NCBI GenBank assembly: GCA_009746045.1
Contig: RPFO01000017.1
Coordinates: 382,501-440,000 of the forward strand
Length of the DNA: 57,500 nucleotides
From: Mesostigma viride
Lineage: Eukaryota > Streptophyta > Mesostigmatophyceae > Mesostigmatales > Mesostigmataceae
Reading direction: 5' to 3'
Shown here one piece after another: positions 43,320 to 55,000 of the stretch. A program made the translations under genes and the position numbers. Position 1 is the stretch's first letter. The number at the start of each line of letters is the position of its first letter. Under the pieces are notes generated by a model that was given only the letters and a program-made list of their open reading frames with translations, made no database searches and was not told the DNA's origin.

Positions 43320-46300
43320 GTGCGCAGCATCATGGAAATATGGAACCGTCACGCTGCGCCGCCGGCTCCCTCCCCAGTGGAAGAGCAGGACATTTTCACG
43401 CTGCTCAATGATTACTGCCACCAGAACAAGGTGAGGGGGTTGCATGCGAGACGAATACTGCCACCAGAAGAAGGTCAGGGGGATGCACGTGTGCGTGCGA
43501 TGTGGGAGCAGCAAGCTAGTAGCCCGCACGTTGGCTATGTGCCTTGTGTCATCCCATTGATGGGGCAATGCACAGGTTCTCTAGGACTAGGGCATCCTAC
43601 CCTTTGAAGGGGGGCTGCCCTCGCAAAGCCCAGTTCCTCGTTATCAGTCGGTGCACACGTTACTTATGAACAGGTGGCTTGAGCACAACGCGGTGGATCC
43701 AGCAGTCGTGCAGCAGCGAAGCGTAACCCCAACGTGGGACCACCGCCACGTCACCAACCAGGACCACAAGGAAACTTCGAACGCGCATGCAGCCTGTCTG
43801 CAGGCCATAAGAAACACGATATGCTGGCTGGAGGGAGCCATGGACACTTAGCAGCAGGTTTTCTTCCCTGCTAGGATGACCAAAACTCGCTGTTGGCTGT
43901 CACTGTATACCACCACTGTGTGATAGCCGTTCCCCCCACGGCGGCTGTTTGGCTTGTCCGGCCCTGGATGCCACTGCCTGCCCAATGGCTCTCTGCCTGC
44001 CTGGGATCTAACTCCCCTATCCTCATGGCTGCTTCCATTATGCGTGGGGGCATTGCCAGCATCCACGATGCCGCCTACAGAGGTCTAGTCCAGGAGGGCG
44101 GGTAAGGTAGAGAACGCCGTCTTCGCCGCTCGGCCATTCGGACATCACCTATGAAATCTCATTGCCGCTGTACGCCATCACATGTCCCCTGTGCCTGGCG
44201 CCAGGTTCGGCTGCTGGAGCTATTTCGGGAGTACGACAAGGACCGCTCGGGCGGCCTCGAACCCACTGAGCTGCGGAAGATGGTCAAGTTGCTGCTACCC
44301 AACGCCACGCAGAAGCAGCTGCGCTACCTCCAGGTAAGCAGCAGCGCGCCCACTAGGGCATGAGCTCTCTCGTTTCCGTGCAGTGACCCGCGTTGGTGTC
44401 CCAGGGTGAGCCGTGGGCAGGGGGCCCCTCCTGGAACAAGTCTGTTTCCGGAAGGTGACGGGCGGGATCTTAAGGGACCAGAGAGTTTCCTTGCGTGAAA
44501 TCTCTTTGTTTCAATATCAGGCCTCGCTGTTCCATTCTGCTTATCGATAGCTGTGTGACATCCTGTCGCGTGCTTCCCTTTTTTCCCTCTAGTGTTCTCT
44601 GTCTTTCCTTTTCTCTGTCTTTCCCTTAATACATGTTCCCTTTTTCCCCCCCAAGTTTGTGCAAACTGCAACCACGGAGTCACAAACAAGGCACCGTCGT
44701 GCAGGCACATGGTAACGCGGCAGGAGTTGACCTTGAATCATGCCGCCTCACCTGCAGGTGATCCTGGACGCCAACGGCGATGGCGTGATCTCTTACAAAG
44801 AGTTTGTGCGGCTCGTGCACGACTGCAAGGCTACGGGTCTCCGCGTGTACGCGCAGGTACGCAGCGACGATGCTTCCTAGGGCCACGATCTAGTTGAGTA
44901 CTTTCCAGTAGACTGCAGTGGAGGGTGTTCGAGCAGGCACGTATCAGGCAGCAGAACCGTGCCTCGCGCAGGATTCTGCGGGCTGCGGGCTGTGCGTGTA
45001 GATCCGCAGCGCGCTGTGGGGTGTTGTTGTGGGTGGGGTTACGCGCGGGATGCGGGTCGGGATACGCCCCCCCGTGGCGGTTGCCAGCACTGCCTGCTTG
45101 CCACGGTGGCTGCGGCCCGGCATGGTTGTTCCACGGATATGCGCACCCCTGCTGATTGCTGTGATGTTGGACCAAGGCAGGTGTAAATAAATAAGGTGCC
45201 ACGTGACAAAATAGCGTGGTCAGGTGGATTCCTCCAAGTAATGTGTGTTGACTTGTATCCTTCTTGCACGCAAGACATGGGAATGGGAACCTTAAAAAAA
45301 ACTTTTCTTTTCGCTTTTACCGATATTGCACATCTGGATGCCAACGCCTTGCTGGCATCATTGCGCTTGCGCACCATGGACGATCCCATTCTTTCCGGGA
45401 ATAGCAGAAAAGGGTTGGATGGCCCTCTATTTATGCCGAAGCCGTTATCACGATTCTTTATTTGTGTTCTCGTGGCCTGCACCTTTTGTGTAGGGCACGC
45501 TCATCTATCCCAAATGTGATGGAGCACGCTTGAAACCTGCGGTCTTCCCCCCTTGCCTCTGCTGCCAGATCCTCTATCTCTGGTTGGCTGGTGCCCACCA
45601 GTGAATCGATGAATTACAGCCCACTATTACGTGCATGGGCTGTGATGTGTCTGGCAGGAGAACGTGGAGGGTGCGGACGTGATGAAGCGGCTGTCCACCG
45701 AGGTCAAGCTCAACGAGGGGCGCGCGCGCGCCGTGTTCAAACAGTTTGATATCGACCACGATGGTGGGTGCTGGAAACATCAAACATGGCAACATATTCG
45801 TGATGTGGTGGGTGACGGCAACGTGCTGCTGGTGGTTGATGGCATTGTACTAGAGGTGGTGGCAATATGCTGGTGGTGGGTGACGGCAACGTGCTGCTGG
45901 TGGGTGATGGCATTGTACTGGTGGTGGTGGCAATGTGCTGGTGGTGGCCGGTGGGTGCTGGGTACGCACGGGGTCCATTTCATAGGCCATGCGCCACGCA
46001 CCGTGCATTATATAAGGAGGGACGGTTAGTCGGATGGCCAGGGACAGGTCAGATATTTGGGCCAACTTTCATCAAGCATGGCATCTGCCTCGTCTTGATC
46101 CTCCTTGTCCAGTGTTCCATCCTGAACCCAACCACTGCGCTCGTCGCCATTGCTGGCATGGGCCGTCATGGGCAACTGCGTCCATGCGTTTCCGCTTGCC
46201 ATCGGCACTTAGCTCCCTCACTTGCTCCTGGCTTCAATGCCCGTGTCCATGCCACCAGTTTCGGCATGTCCTCAATTGCCCCTGGCAGGCCGTTTTCCAG

Positions 46301-47049
46301 CCAACATTTCAGCTGAGCGTAATGATCCAGACCTCAGTTTCCCAGCGTAGCTCTATGTCATATCTGGTTCCATCACCCTGGTTATACCCAGACACCTGAC
46401 CTTTCACTGATTTAAGCATGGCTTACCCATGGCTCGGTTGCCGGTGGCCTACCGGTGGGCGGGCACTGGCATGTGGTGTGTGTCCTGTGTGAGCAGGGCA
46501 ACTGGACAAAGCGGAGCAGCTGAAGATGGTCAAGCGGCTGCTGCCGGCGCTCACCTCCCGCGAGATGCATGCCGTGGTTGCCAGCTTAAACGCGGTAAGT
46601 GTGCTTTGCACATGGTGGCAGGGGATAACATGGTGGCAGGGGCGCTACGTCGCCATGGGTGGGGTTGTCAGGGGTGGCATCGTCATGGATTGCACACGCA
46701 AGCATGACAGCCATACTGGAGTTCGGACCATTGACTGGTAAAACCTGGCGCTGCAGCCACGCTTGGGGAGTTTTACCTCATGACCATGATGAGATTACTC
46801 GAGTTAATGTGTGTTTGGTAACGTGATTTGTCCAGTCATGCCAGCAGGCGATGTGCACGCCTTCACTTTATATAACACATGTATGAACTCTCTCATAAAC
46901 CGATTTTGGTGTTTGTGGTTGCTCATCGATGTGGCATGCAGCACAACTTGGATCCTGCCGGCCGCCTCTCATTCCTGGAGATGATTAAAGGGATCCACAA
47001 GGTGCCTGGAAGGGATAAGCGGCGAAGTTTCTCCAACCTGGTCCTGTAA
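43320..47049 (+). CDS. Four-EF-hand calcium-binding protein, 5' incomplete
   Basis: Six exons, 43320-43430, 44205-44333, 44758-44856, 45658-45763, 46497-46594 and 46942-47049, give 216 residues with matching phases and a TAA stop. EF loops are DKDRSGGLEPTE, DANGDGVISYKE, DIDHDGQLDKAE and NLDPAGRLSFLE. The first three have Asp/Ser/Glu at the canonical calcium positions; the fourth has Ala at position 5 and Arg at 7 and probably binds weakly or not at all. The domain plan is calmodulin-like, with an extra N-terminal segment (VRSIMEIWNRH ... EEQDIFTLLNDYCHQNK) and a basic C-terminus (GRDKRRSFSNLVL). Its role is unknown; a calcium sensor is inferred. The first visible exon lacks an evident ATG start, so the 5' end is missing. 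A TGTAA overlaps the stop codon. Confidence 0.8.
43415..43480 (+). repeat. Duplicated donor junction in the EF-hand gene
   Basis: Exon end TACTGCCACCAGAACAAG with GTGAGGGGG (boundary 43430) is copied 43 bases downstream as TACTGCCACCAGAAGAAG with GTCAGGGGG (boundary 43473). The copy has a weaker donor. Confidence 0.85.
45760..45950 (+). repeat. GGTGGTGGG/GACGGCAACGTGCTG repeat after an EF-hand donor
   Basis: Directly after the donor at 45763, a region built from GTGGTGGGTGACGGCAACG and TGGTGATGGCATTGTACT units is repeated two to three times. It multiplies GATGG/GTGGGT-like donor words, but the match to the exon end is short. Confidence 0.6.
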
Positions 47050-48566
47050 AGCACATTTTGGCTTCAGCTCACAATATTACGTGGCACTTGCTCTGCTGCC
47101 GCCGACCTGGCTGGCAATGTCCGCACATCCGTTTCTTGCGTTCTTTTGACGCTCAAGGATTATGGTTGGCTAGGTGCCATCTGCTAGTGAATACCGATCT
47201 ATATGCATGCCGATTATGTCTTCATTCAAGCCAAGACATCATGCATGGCTCCAAATATGTTGCACGTCTTGGCCTGCCCTGAAAATATCTTTTGAAGTCT
47301 AGGGACTACAGGCATGTGTGATAACACCGCGATGTCTCCCACTTGCAAGTTGGGGTTCGATGAAGGCCCAACGCTGGCGGCTTGCAATTACCTGGTAGCC
47401 GTGCATATTCTTTGTTGTTGCGCGCATGCCATACTGCTTTGCAAACGTGTATATACCGTACGAGTTGTCAATCATAGTGGCCATGGGTGCCAAACAGCCC
47501 CAAAGCCAAGCAAGCTTGACCATGCCAACGCTGCTTAAAAGCGAGCCTTACATGGCCAGTGATGTGCGTCCGTATGCTGTGATGACTAAATTAACATATT
47601 TATTTTAACTTATCCAAAACTTTTCAACCTTTTGTGTCGAGTAACAAGAATTTTTTAAATGGGTGCAATTAATCATGATGACGATCCTGCATGATTTTGT
47701 CTACGTATATACTCGTTCATCAATAATGTATAGGCCAACCATCGATCAACGCGAACTTAATTTGCGCATGAGTAACAAACTGAACGAACATGGTACAAAC
47801 TCCGTGCATGGCTGCAAGGCTGATTCCTTCCAGCTATGTATTCGATCAGAACAGTTTGATCCAGAAATTCTGACGAAGCATGAAAATCCCGTTCCAGAGC
47901 GCATTTGCTGTCAAACCTGGCTATAGATGTGCGCCATGGCATTGTTGCAACAATGCGCGCGCCTTTCCTAGAAACTCAGCAAAGTGTACGTGCTGCCTGC
48001 TTACCGACGTACATTACATGGTCTCACTAATTACACATTACAGGCTTTATTTGGCACGCTGATCAGGCTATGAGCATGTGCGCATCAATCAAGTCAGTCT
48101 GCGCAGCAGCAATACAATAATTACGACGCGAAGTCATAAACCCATTGACTTTCCCCTACGCTAGACTAGCTGGCTGGCCGTACGTGCGATGTATTACTCC
48201 AGCCACCAGCGAGGTACTTGGGCACTTGCATCCGGCACAGCGCGACCACCCTGCTGGACTCCAACATGCGCAGTGCTGTAACTTGGTAAGACCCCCCAAA
48301 TCGACGTGAACAAATCCTTGTCTCGCAGCAGACTCAAGGGAAAGGAATGCGTAAGTCGAGACATATAAACTCTGGCGCGCGGCACATCTGCACGGGCTAG
48401 CTATAGCACTCTTTCTCAAATTTGGTACCATTAGTTTGGCTGCCGAAGAGCATCCAACTTCCCATTGTCTTTTTCTTGGTTGGATGTGCCAGGATGTGTG
48501 GCACTCTTGCCAAAAGGACATGATTTTCAGACACAAAGCTTGGACGACTAATACAGCCTGGCTGCC
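47050..48566. other. Convergent intergenic region (EF-hand and kinase-like genes)
   Basis: Both flanking genes end here. No further gene or repeat is recognised. Short frames of 60-126 codons are unsupported. Confidence 0.5.
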
Positions 48567-51094
48567 TCATGCAGGAACATCACCTGCGTCCTGACTGCTA
48601 ACGGGCACCTCCACGATGACGTCCCTGCTCAGGCTAGTCGTTGCGGTGCCTGGCTCTCCTATCGCCCCTGCTGCCCTTTTAGCCGCCGCTGCCGCTGCCT
48701 CCTGAACCGCTATCAATGCCCTTGCCACGTCCTCATCGGTGACACATTCCACAACGGAGGCAAACCCTTCCGCGAGCAGCGGCGGGGTGAACTTCTTGAC
48801 CGTGCTCCCCACCACCATGGGGACCATCTTGGGGGACAGCTGGCCCTCGTGGTCTAGTCGGGCCTGCGCACGCGACTTGCACACGTCAACCCCTGGGTTC
48901 AGCCACACACAGTGCGCGGCCACTGGCCCCCCAGGGACATGCCTGGCCACCTTGAGGAAGTGTCCACGCTGGTCCGCGTTGAAGTGGGTGCGATCCACGA
49001 CCACATGCCGCCCGCTCCGCAGGTGGTGGCTCGCCGCTTTGATGCACTGGGGCAGCGACCCGCGCTTGCCGGTGCCAGAGATGGTGTCCTGCGCATGCAT
49101 GCGTGCGAAGGGGGGGGAATGTTCTCAGGCCCACGACTAACGTTGACATGCCAGGTGGTGCCTGGGCATAAACGAGCATCAATGGCAATCCAAAACGTAC
49201 ATGCCTTGCGCGCTGGGTTGCGTCGTGAGAGATGAATACACGCCAACCCACACAACAGCACCACTTGGCATATTATTTGAGCATGACGACATCATGGCTT
49301 GAATCATTCAGGTCACCAGGTCTTGGCATGCATTCGTGGTGGAGAAAACGCGGGGGGGCGGGGGGGGGACAAAGGAAAGGTATGGGAGATGAACACGCAA
49401 CAGACAGCACTGCCATGTGCCTTGAACTGACAGGACAGTGATAAACCCTTTCAACAATACAGACATAAAGAGTACGAAATGCACTTAACGAGCTAATTGT
49501 GTAGTACAAGACACTGGGCTGTGCCTCCATCCCGCGAGGCCCTGGGTTGTGCCTCCCTCAGCACACTCTGTCGCCAGACATGCAAGCAGCAGTCATAGCC
49601 CAACACATCTGGCCAGTATATCGGGAAATGCCATTAGTTGGGTGTGGAATAACCGGCATGGTAAAACTTTCAAAACATAATCGCGCCGCAAACAGGGGAA
49701 CTGACCTTACCGGCACCCAAGTGTGCCGTCTGTTCGCCCTCCGGAGCATCCCACTATGGAAAAGTCATGGAATTATTGAGCATGCGTTTTCACATTCAAG
49801 AGGCACCCTATGCATCGCTTGTAACACTCTTTCGAGTTGTAAGCTACTTAATAGAGTTAATTATGCTCGTCTGGCAATCAGGTGAGTTGTGCACAACCCA
49901 ACAAACAGCCCACACAGCTTTGAAACTGGGAGCCTACCATCAGCAGGCCACACGCACGCAAGACAGACACGGCCAAGCTTCAGTGCGAGTCCTTGACACT
50001 TCGCCCCATGCTCACAAACTCAGGAAAACGGCAGCTAAGCAGATGGCAGCTTTACAGTTTTACCGTCGTTATATAGAGAAGCTTGTGATTTTCACAAAAC
50101 AGCATATGCGGTTCAACCGCATGTGCAACAGGTAGCCCGCCCGCCCGCCTGCCCGCCCGCCCGCCCGCCCGCCCGCCCGCCCGCCGCCCGCCCGCCCGCC
50201 GCCCGCCCGCCCGCCCGCCGCCCGCCCGCCCGCCCGCCCGCCCGCCGCCCGCCCGCCCGCCCGCCCGCCCGCCCGCCCGCCCGCCCGCCCGCCGCCCGCC
50301 CGCCCGCCCGCCCGCCCGCCCGCCCGCCCGCCCGCCCGCCCGCCCGCTAACAACAGGATAGACCGAGACAGCCAGGGATGACGCACACCGTCAATTGATT
50401 GTACGTCCAATGGACGTTCAATTGATTGTACGTCCTGTCCCTCAATTACACGTCAGTAGTTGTTTGAACAAATTTCAGAGGAAAACCGACAGACAAGCCG
50501 CAGCTACTGCAATCACAGAGACTTCTCAAGTGCAAGAGAGAGACGAGACATTCCTTACAGCAAATGCGCGCAAGGCATGCCCCACAATCAGTAGTCGGCA
50601 TGGGTGGGCTGGAGGCGATTAGACGCGCCCGACCAATTATTCCTATTTGGGATAGAGATTACCCGCCGGGTATACCTACGCAATGAAGTTACCTGGCAGA
50701 CCCTCGCCCATAAACTTGCATCGGAAGTAACCAACCGGTTTGCAAAGGTGCTTTTCCCACTGCCTTGCAATCCGCACATTACCTGGGTAACAACGAGAAG
50801 CAAAGCAAAAAAGGAAGGATGCCGGGAAGTTAACGCACAAAGTCCTTCGATATAGCAAGGAAATCCGAAAAGGAGATGGTATGAGATAGACAACTAGCAG
50901 TCCTTTGTCTTGAGTGCGTCAATGTAGGAAGGTGATCTTACCACCATGATCACACCGGCGGTTGACAAGCTAGTAGCGCCAATAGGCGGTTTTTTGCAAG
51001 CAGGCTCCGCCGAAGACGCGGGAGCGAAGTAATCATCAATGGTCCTTTTCCCCGCGGACATTGCATCATTAAATCCGGGCACAGAAAGAATCAT
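48567..51094 (-). CDS. P-loop polynucleotide-kinase-like protein (plant bHLH140/aprataxin N-terminal type)
   Basis: Three exons, 51094-50942, 50782-50693 and 49088-48567, all GT-AG and phase 0, encode 254 residues. Walker A is GLQGSGKST (55-63). A second motif VVVDRTHFNADQR (about 110-122) matches the kinase domain of plant bHLH140/APTX proteins and resembles PNKP. The segment LDHEGQLSPKMVP and PPLLAEGF follow the same family pattern. These domains are thought to phosphorylate or process nucleic-acid ends. Near the N-terminus, KRTIDDYF (16-23) resembles a PCNA-interacting PIP box with Lys in place of Gln. No macro or HIT domain follows, unlike the plant fusion proteins. The C-terminus is Ala-rich and disordered. 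The start at 51094 is the first ATG; the ATG at 51061 would place the PIP-like motif nearly at the N-terminus. The large intron holds a GCCC-type array. Confidence 0.8.
49089..50692 (-). other. 1.6-kb intron of the kinase-like gene
   Basis: Apart from the GCCC array at 50134-50346 and a short run of G around 49352-49368, no feature is visible. Frames up to about 120 codons have no support. Confidence 0.5.
50134..50346. repeat. GCCC/CCCGCCCG array
   Basis: About 210 bases of CCCG units with occasional one-base-short CCG units, read as Pro/Ala/Arg repeats on the plus strand or Gly/Ala/Arg on the minus strand. It lies in the large intron of the kinase-like gene. I do not consider the repeat frames coding. 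Confidence 0.95.
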
Positions 51095-52038
51095 TCATTA
51101 ACCTGGACCCGTCGATCACGACGACAACCTAATGACTTAAACCACCCGCCAGTTTCCTCCCACCCTCTGGAAAATCACAGATAGAGAAAAGTGCCCATGT
51201 CTGACCACCAGGTTCCGCTGTTTTAAATCCATTCCATCATGTTTTTCTTATTGCTATGCCACGAAATGCTTGCTGCGCATTAATAATATTGCTTGGAATT
51301 TCCTGTCATTAGTTTGGGTAAGGCATGGCAATTGCACGTGTTCATAAATTATTGCTCATCACTGCTGCTCTGCCTTGTACAGAAACGCGACCTTTACTGC
51401 CACATCCTGCACATTTTCCGTCCAGACGTTTCTTGGAATCTGGGAAAAAGGTACCCGAATTATGCGAAGCTGGAAGACGGGTCCGTTCTGTCGAACTGCA
51501 TCGTGCATTCTTGGCTGTTGGCAAGTGGCAGGTGGCACCACAACGTCGGGGTGCGCAATTTTGAGGTGCGTGGACTGTTGCACACTCGAGGGGCAACAGG
51601 CGAGAAGCTAGGCAGGCAATATTCCTTCCATTGGCGTATTCCAAGGCCTCCACTAACGCAATTCGCGCTTTCGCCGGCGACGTTCCTCGAAAGCGCAAAC
51701 GGATAACGTTCGCAGCATTGGATTCCACGCAGGCTGTCTTCCGACGATGAAGATGGGATTTCTACGCGTGTTTGCAGAATTAAAGCTGCTTGACTGTGAC
51801 TGATGCTTTGCAGAAACCAGCACAATTCTCATCTTTAGAAACACCAGCACAATTCTCATCTTTAGAAACTGTTCTGAATTCAGACTGCTTCGACAGTCGC
51901 CGGCAATAAAAGTAGCAGCAATGCTGGAGGAAGACGTGGGAAAACTCAGTATACTGTTATATTTAATTTAGTGTTGTTGCGAATTGAGTGCCATCCGAGC
52001 GAATTTTCATCCTCCTAGCAAATTTGTTTTTTGCTACG
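51095..52038. promoter_or_regulatory. Shared upstream region of divergent kinase-like and TRPML genes
   Basis: The two start codons (51094 minus, 52039 plus) are about 0.94 kb apart, so this is a plausible bidirectional promoter. An open frame at 51293-51706 shows no domain. A 28-bp unit (AGCACAATTCTCATCTTTAG) is directly repeated at about 51816-51870. Confidence 0.4.
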
Positions 52039-55000
52039 ATGAGCTCCCGCGTTCAAATATGCCTACCACACGAGCCAATGCCCATCCACGAGAGGCTTAC
52101 GCTGAGCCCGTTGGAAAAATGGACAAAACATGGAAGGTAACATCCCTCCAGGACAGTCATGCCCTTTTTTCGTTGAAATTCTTTTTCGCTCGACAATTCG
52201 CTGCAAAAAATCTCCTTGTCTCTAACTTCACGTCATGACATCGTTTGGTCTATTTGATATTTTCTTCTTCTTCGTTATCATCGCAGATTGCCATGGAAAA
52301 TGATTACGCATATGCTCCTGACGCTTATGGTTACCATTTTGGTAAGTCTCATCATTAGTGCTGTCGTCTCCATGCATATGCCACAGCACGTCAGTAAAGA
52401 AAATTGGATTCCCGGCTTTTAGGGCGGCGGCTTGGTCGGAACTGTTGTGTTGGATTCGGGCAAGGATTACTTGTTGAGGATGCTAATACTTTTTGCACGT
52501 CAACACTAATGCAGGTGGTGAATCTGAATTCCAACATGGGCTACGTGCGCCACTCCCAAGCCGTCATCAACAAGATGTTCATGGATCCTAGCGTGGACGA
52601 GGATGGAGACGGGCGTATCCTTCTATTCACATACAAGGAATTCATGACATCCCTGGCGTACATGATCAACAACTTCGAGCATCCCCATATGTTCGTGGGG
52701 CGGTTTGAAACCTCCAGCAACTTGACGATGTATATTGAGCCCAAAAACAATACTGACACCAATTTGTCAAGAGGTGAGCACTATCCATGGCGCTTCTTGG
52801 CTTTATAGTGGCTTTATCGTAAGCCAACATTGTGCTTGCCATTCTTTCCATCAGCAACGGCTCTTGCCAATGGTCATGCCATAGGCAAGATAATAATCTT
52901 GCCTCAGATAAGTACCGCAGTCCCTGAGGTTTTCGTGCAGTTCCCTTACTTTCTGTGCTTTGAATTCTCTTTCTTTTCCATCAACGTGATCGCGTGGTTC
53001 ACGTAGAGCCAGGAAGCAGTGGCAACACTGTCATGGCCTGCATGTATGGGCTGGTTGGTATGCCAGGCACATTTAACATGGCCTAAAATGATGAGCGTGT
53101 GATTTGTGGACAACTGCGAGCCACATCTGTTTCTCACAATTTCTAGGAAAAATTGCAAGGCTCTGCATGTTCCCTTACTACTGTTAATGAAGATTTGGCA
53201 CCTTTTCACATACCTCTGTCATACTTGGCATCATCTCTGTACAAGCAACAACTAAGCTTGAAATTGCTGGTTGCACTTGCACATCCATGTTATCCCCGAT
53301 CCATCAAAGGTTAGTCCATTCCATTCGTTGTGCCTGCTTATGATGCTCACCGATATCGTGTTGTGATGTCTGATTGCTGACCAGGTCCCTATAATCTGGC
53401 CGAGGAGTCCTCACTGATGCTGGGACCCTTTCAACAGCACAACATGTCACAGGTACGTGGCAAATATGCCTGTGAGGTGACCTATTGGTGCACTCCTAGG
53501 CATGCCCCATGTTGCAGGTGACCCTTGTGCAGACATGATATGTTTACTGTGGACAAGATTGAGTTGGTGTGGATCAGGCTCCTGTCCAAGTATTCTTGGT
53601 TGAGCTAGGCACGAAATCTCATGGAGTTTCGACTAGCAGCCATGCTGATTGCATGCATTGCCATGCTGTTTGCCTAACTTCTGGCACCTTGGGACATCCA
53701 TGAGATGTGCCAAAGTTGTGCAGAACAGCTTCATGGAACTGTGTGTGCATCGTGTCAGGATCCTGCGCATGAACTGAAATATGAAGTGTGGGGGAATTCA
53801 GTGATCGAACCTTGAAGTTTAAAGAGGTTCTATTGTGATGATGCCTCGTTGGGCAATCGTGTACAGAAGCAGCGCCGAAGCTGGGAATGCTTATGGAGCA
53901 GGGTCAGGTGCATGCCATGTGCCTGTTGTGCCTGTAAACATGTCGCAAGGTTCTTGATCTGCCTTCAATCAGCACAGAATAGGGTATAGAATACTTTGAA
54001 AGACCACGCCTTGGTGCCTTCTGTCCTTCCAAATGACAGATAACATGACTTTGCTTGGCTGTGCCTCCTGAGTTTTTGTTCTGGGGCTGCATAACTGGAT
54101 ATTGGAGAGGAAAGGGGCCGATGGCCAGTTGGAGGGCACGGGTATGTGACAGGGGCTGGGCACATAGCAGGATGGTGGATGAAGGCAGGGGCTTCCTGGG
54201 ACGAAACCGCGTGCGTTTCCTGCCGCCTCAAGCGCTTGGGCGGTTACCTGCTCTCACCCTGACACAACGGCATGCTTGCTTGTTGCACATCCTGCTTGCT
54301 GCATCGATGCCCAACCGATCACTGGACGTTTGAACCCCCAGGTGCGCTGGCTGTCGCGCCAGTTGAACGCGGCAGTGATCAAGGCGTCGCTGATCAGCTT
54401 TGACTCAGAAATCGGCCAGGGGCAGCTGTGCTGGCAGTGGAACGTGCACCTCAACTACGACCTGTCCAGTGGGGAGATCATCATCCTGTCACTGATGTAT
54501 GTAACCATGGCATGCTGCATTCTGCACGCTACTTGTTGTCTATCTTGTGCCAATGCAGCTTGTTCCAAGACTGTGGTCAATTTCTTTCTCCCGGTCGCGT
54601 CCCTCTATCTCCTTTCAGATACTCCCATCCATCATGTCTACTATGTCCCTCCATTTCCCTTTGTTTTCCCGGCAAACTATGGTTACAATTTCTCTCTCCC
54701 GTTATCTTGCTACTTACCTGTGGGCAACCCTTGCACCATGTGCATACCTGCAAAAGTGCTGGTGATGCTTGCATAGGTGCCTGCAGGTTAGAATATGCTG
54801 GCTTGTGCGTGCATGCGGTTCGTTGTGTTCTGATGCCTTGTGCCATCACCAACCTTACCAAGGCACAGCACGAAAGGGTTTACCTTTGACATAAGTGGTA
54901 GAGGGTCATGGCCATATCTACACCATGACTAATTTACAAGGTGGATCCATTATGGATTTTTGTGTGCACGTCTATGTGTGTGGATGGCTGTGCCTTGTGC

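Noticed and set aside
50069-50410. Gly/Arg/Ala repeat frame
   Set aside because: A product of the GCCC array in the intron of the kinase-like gene.
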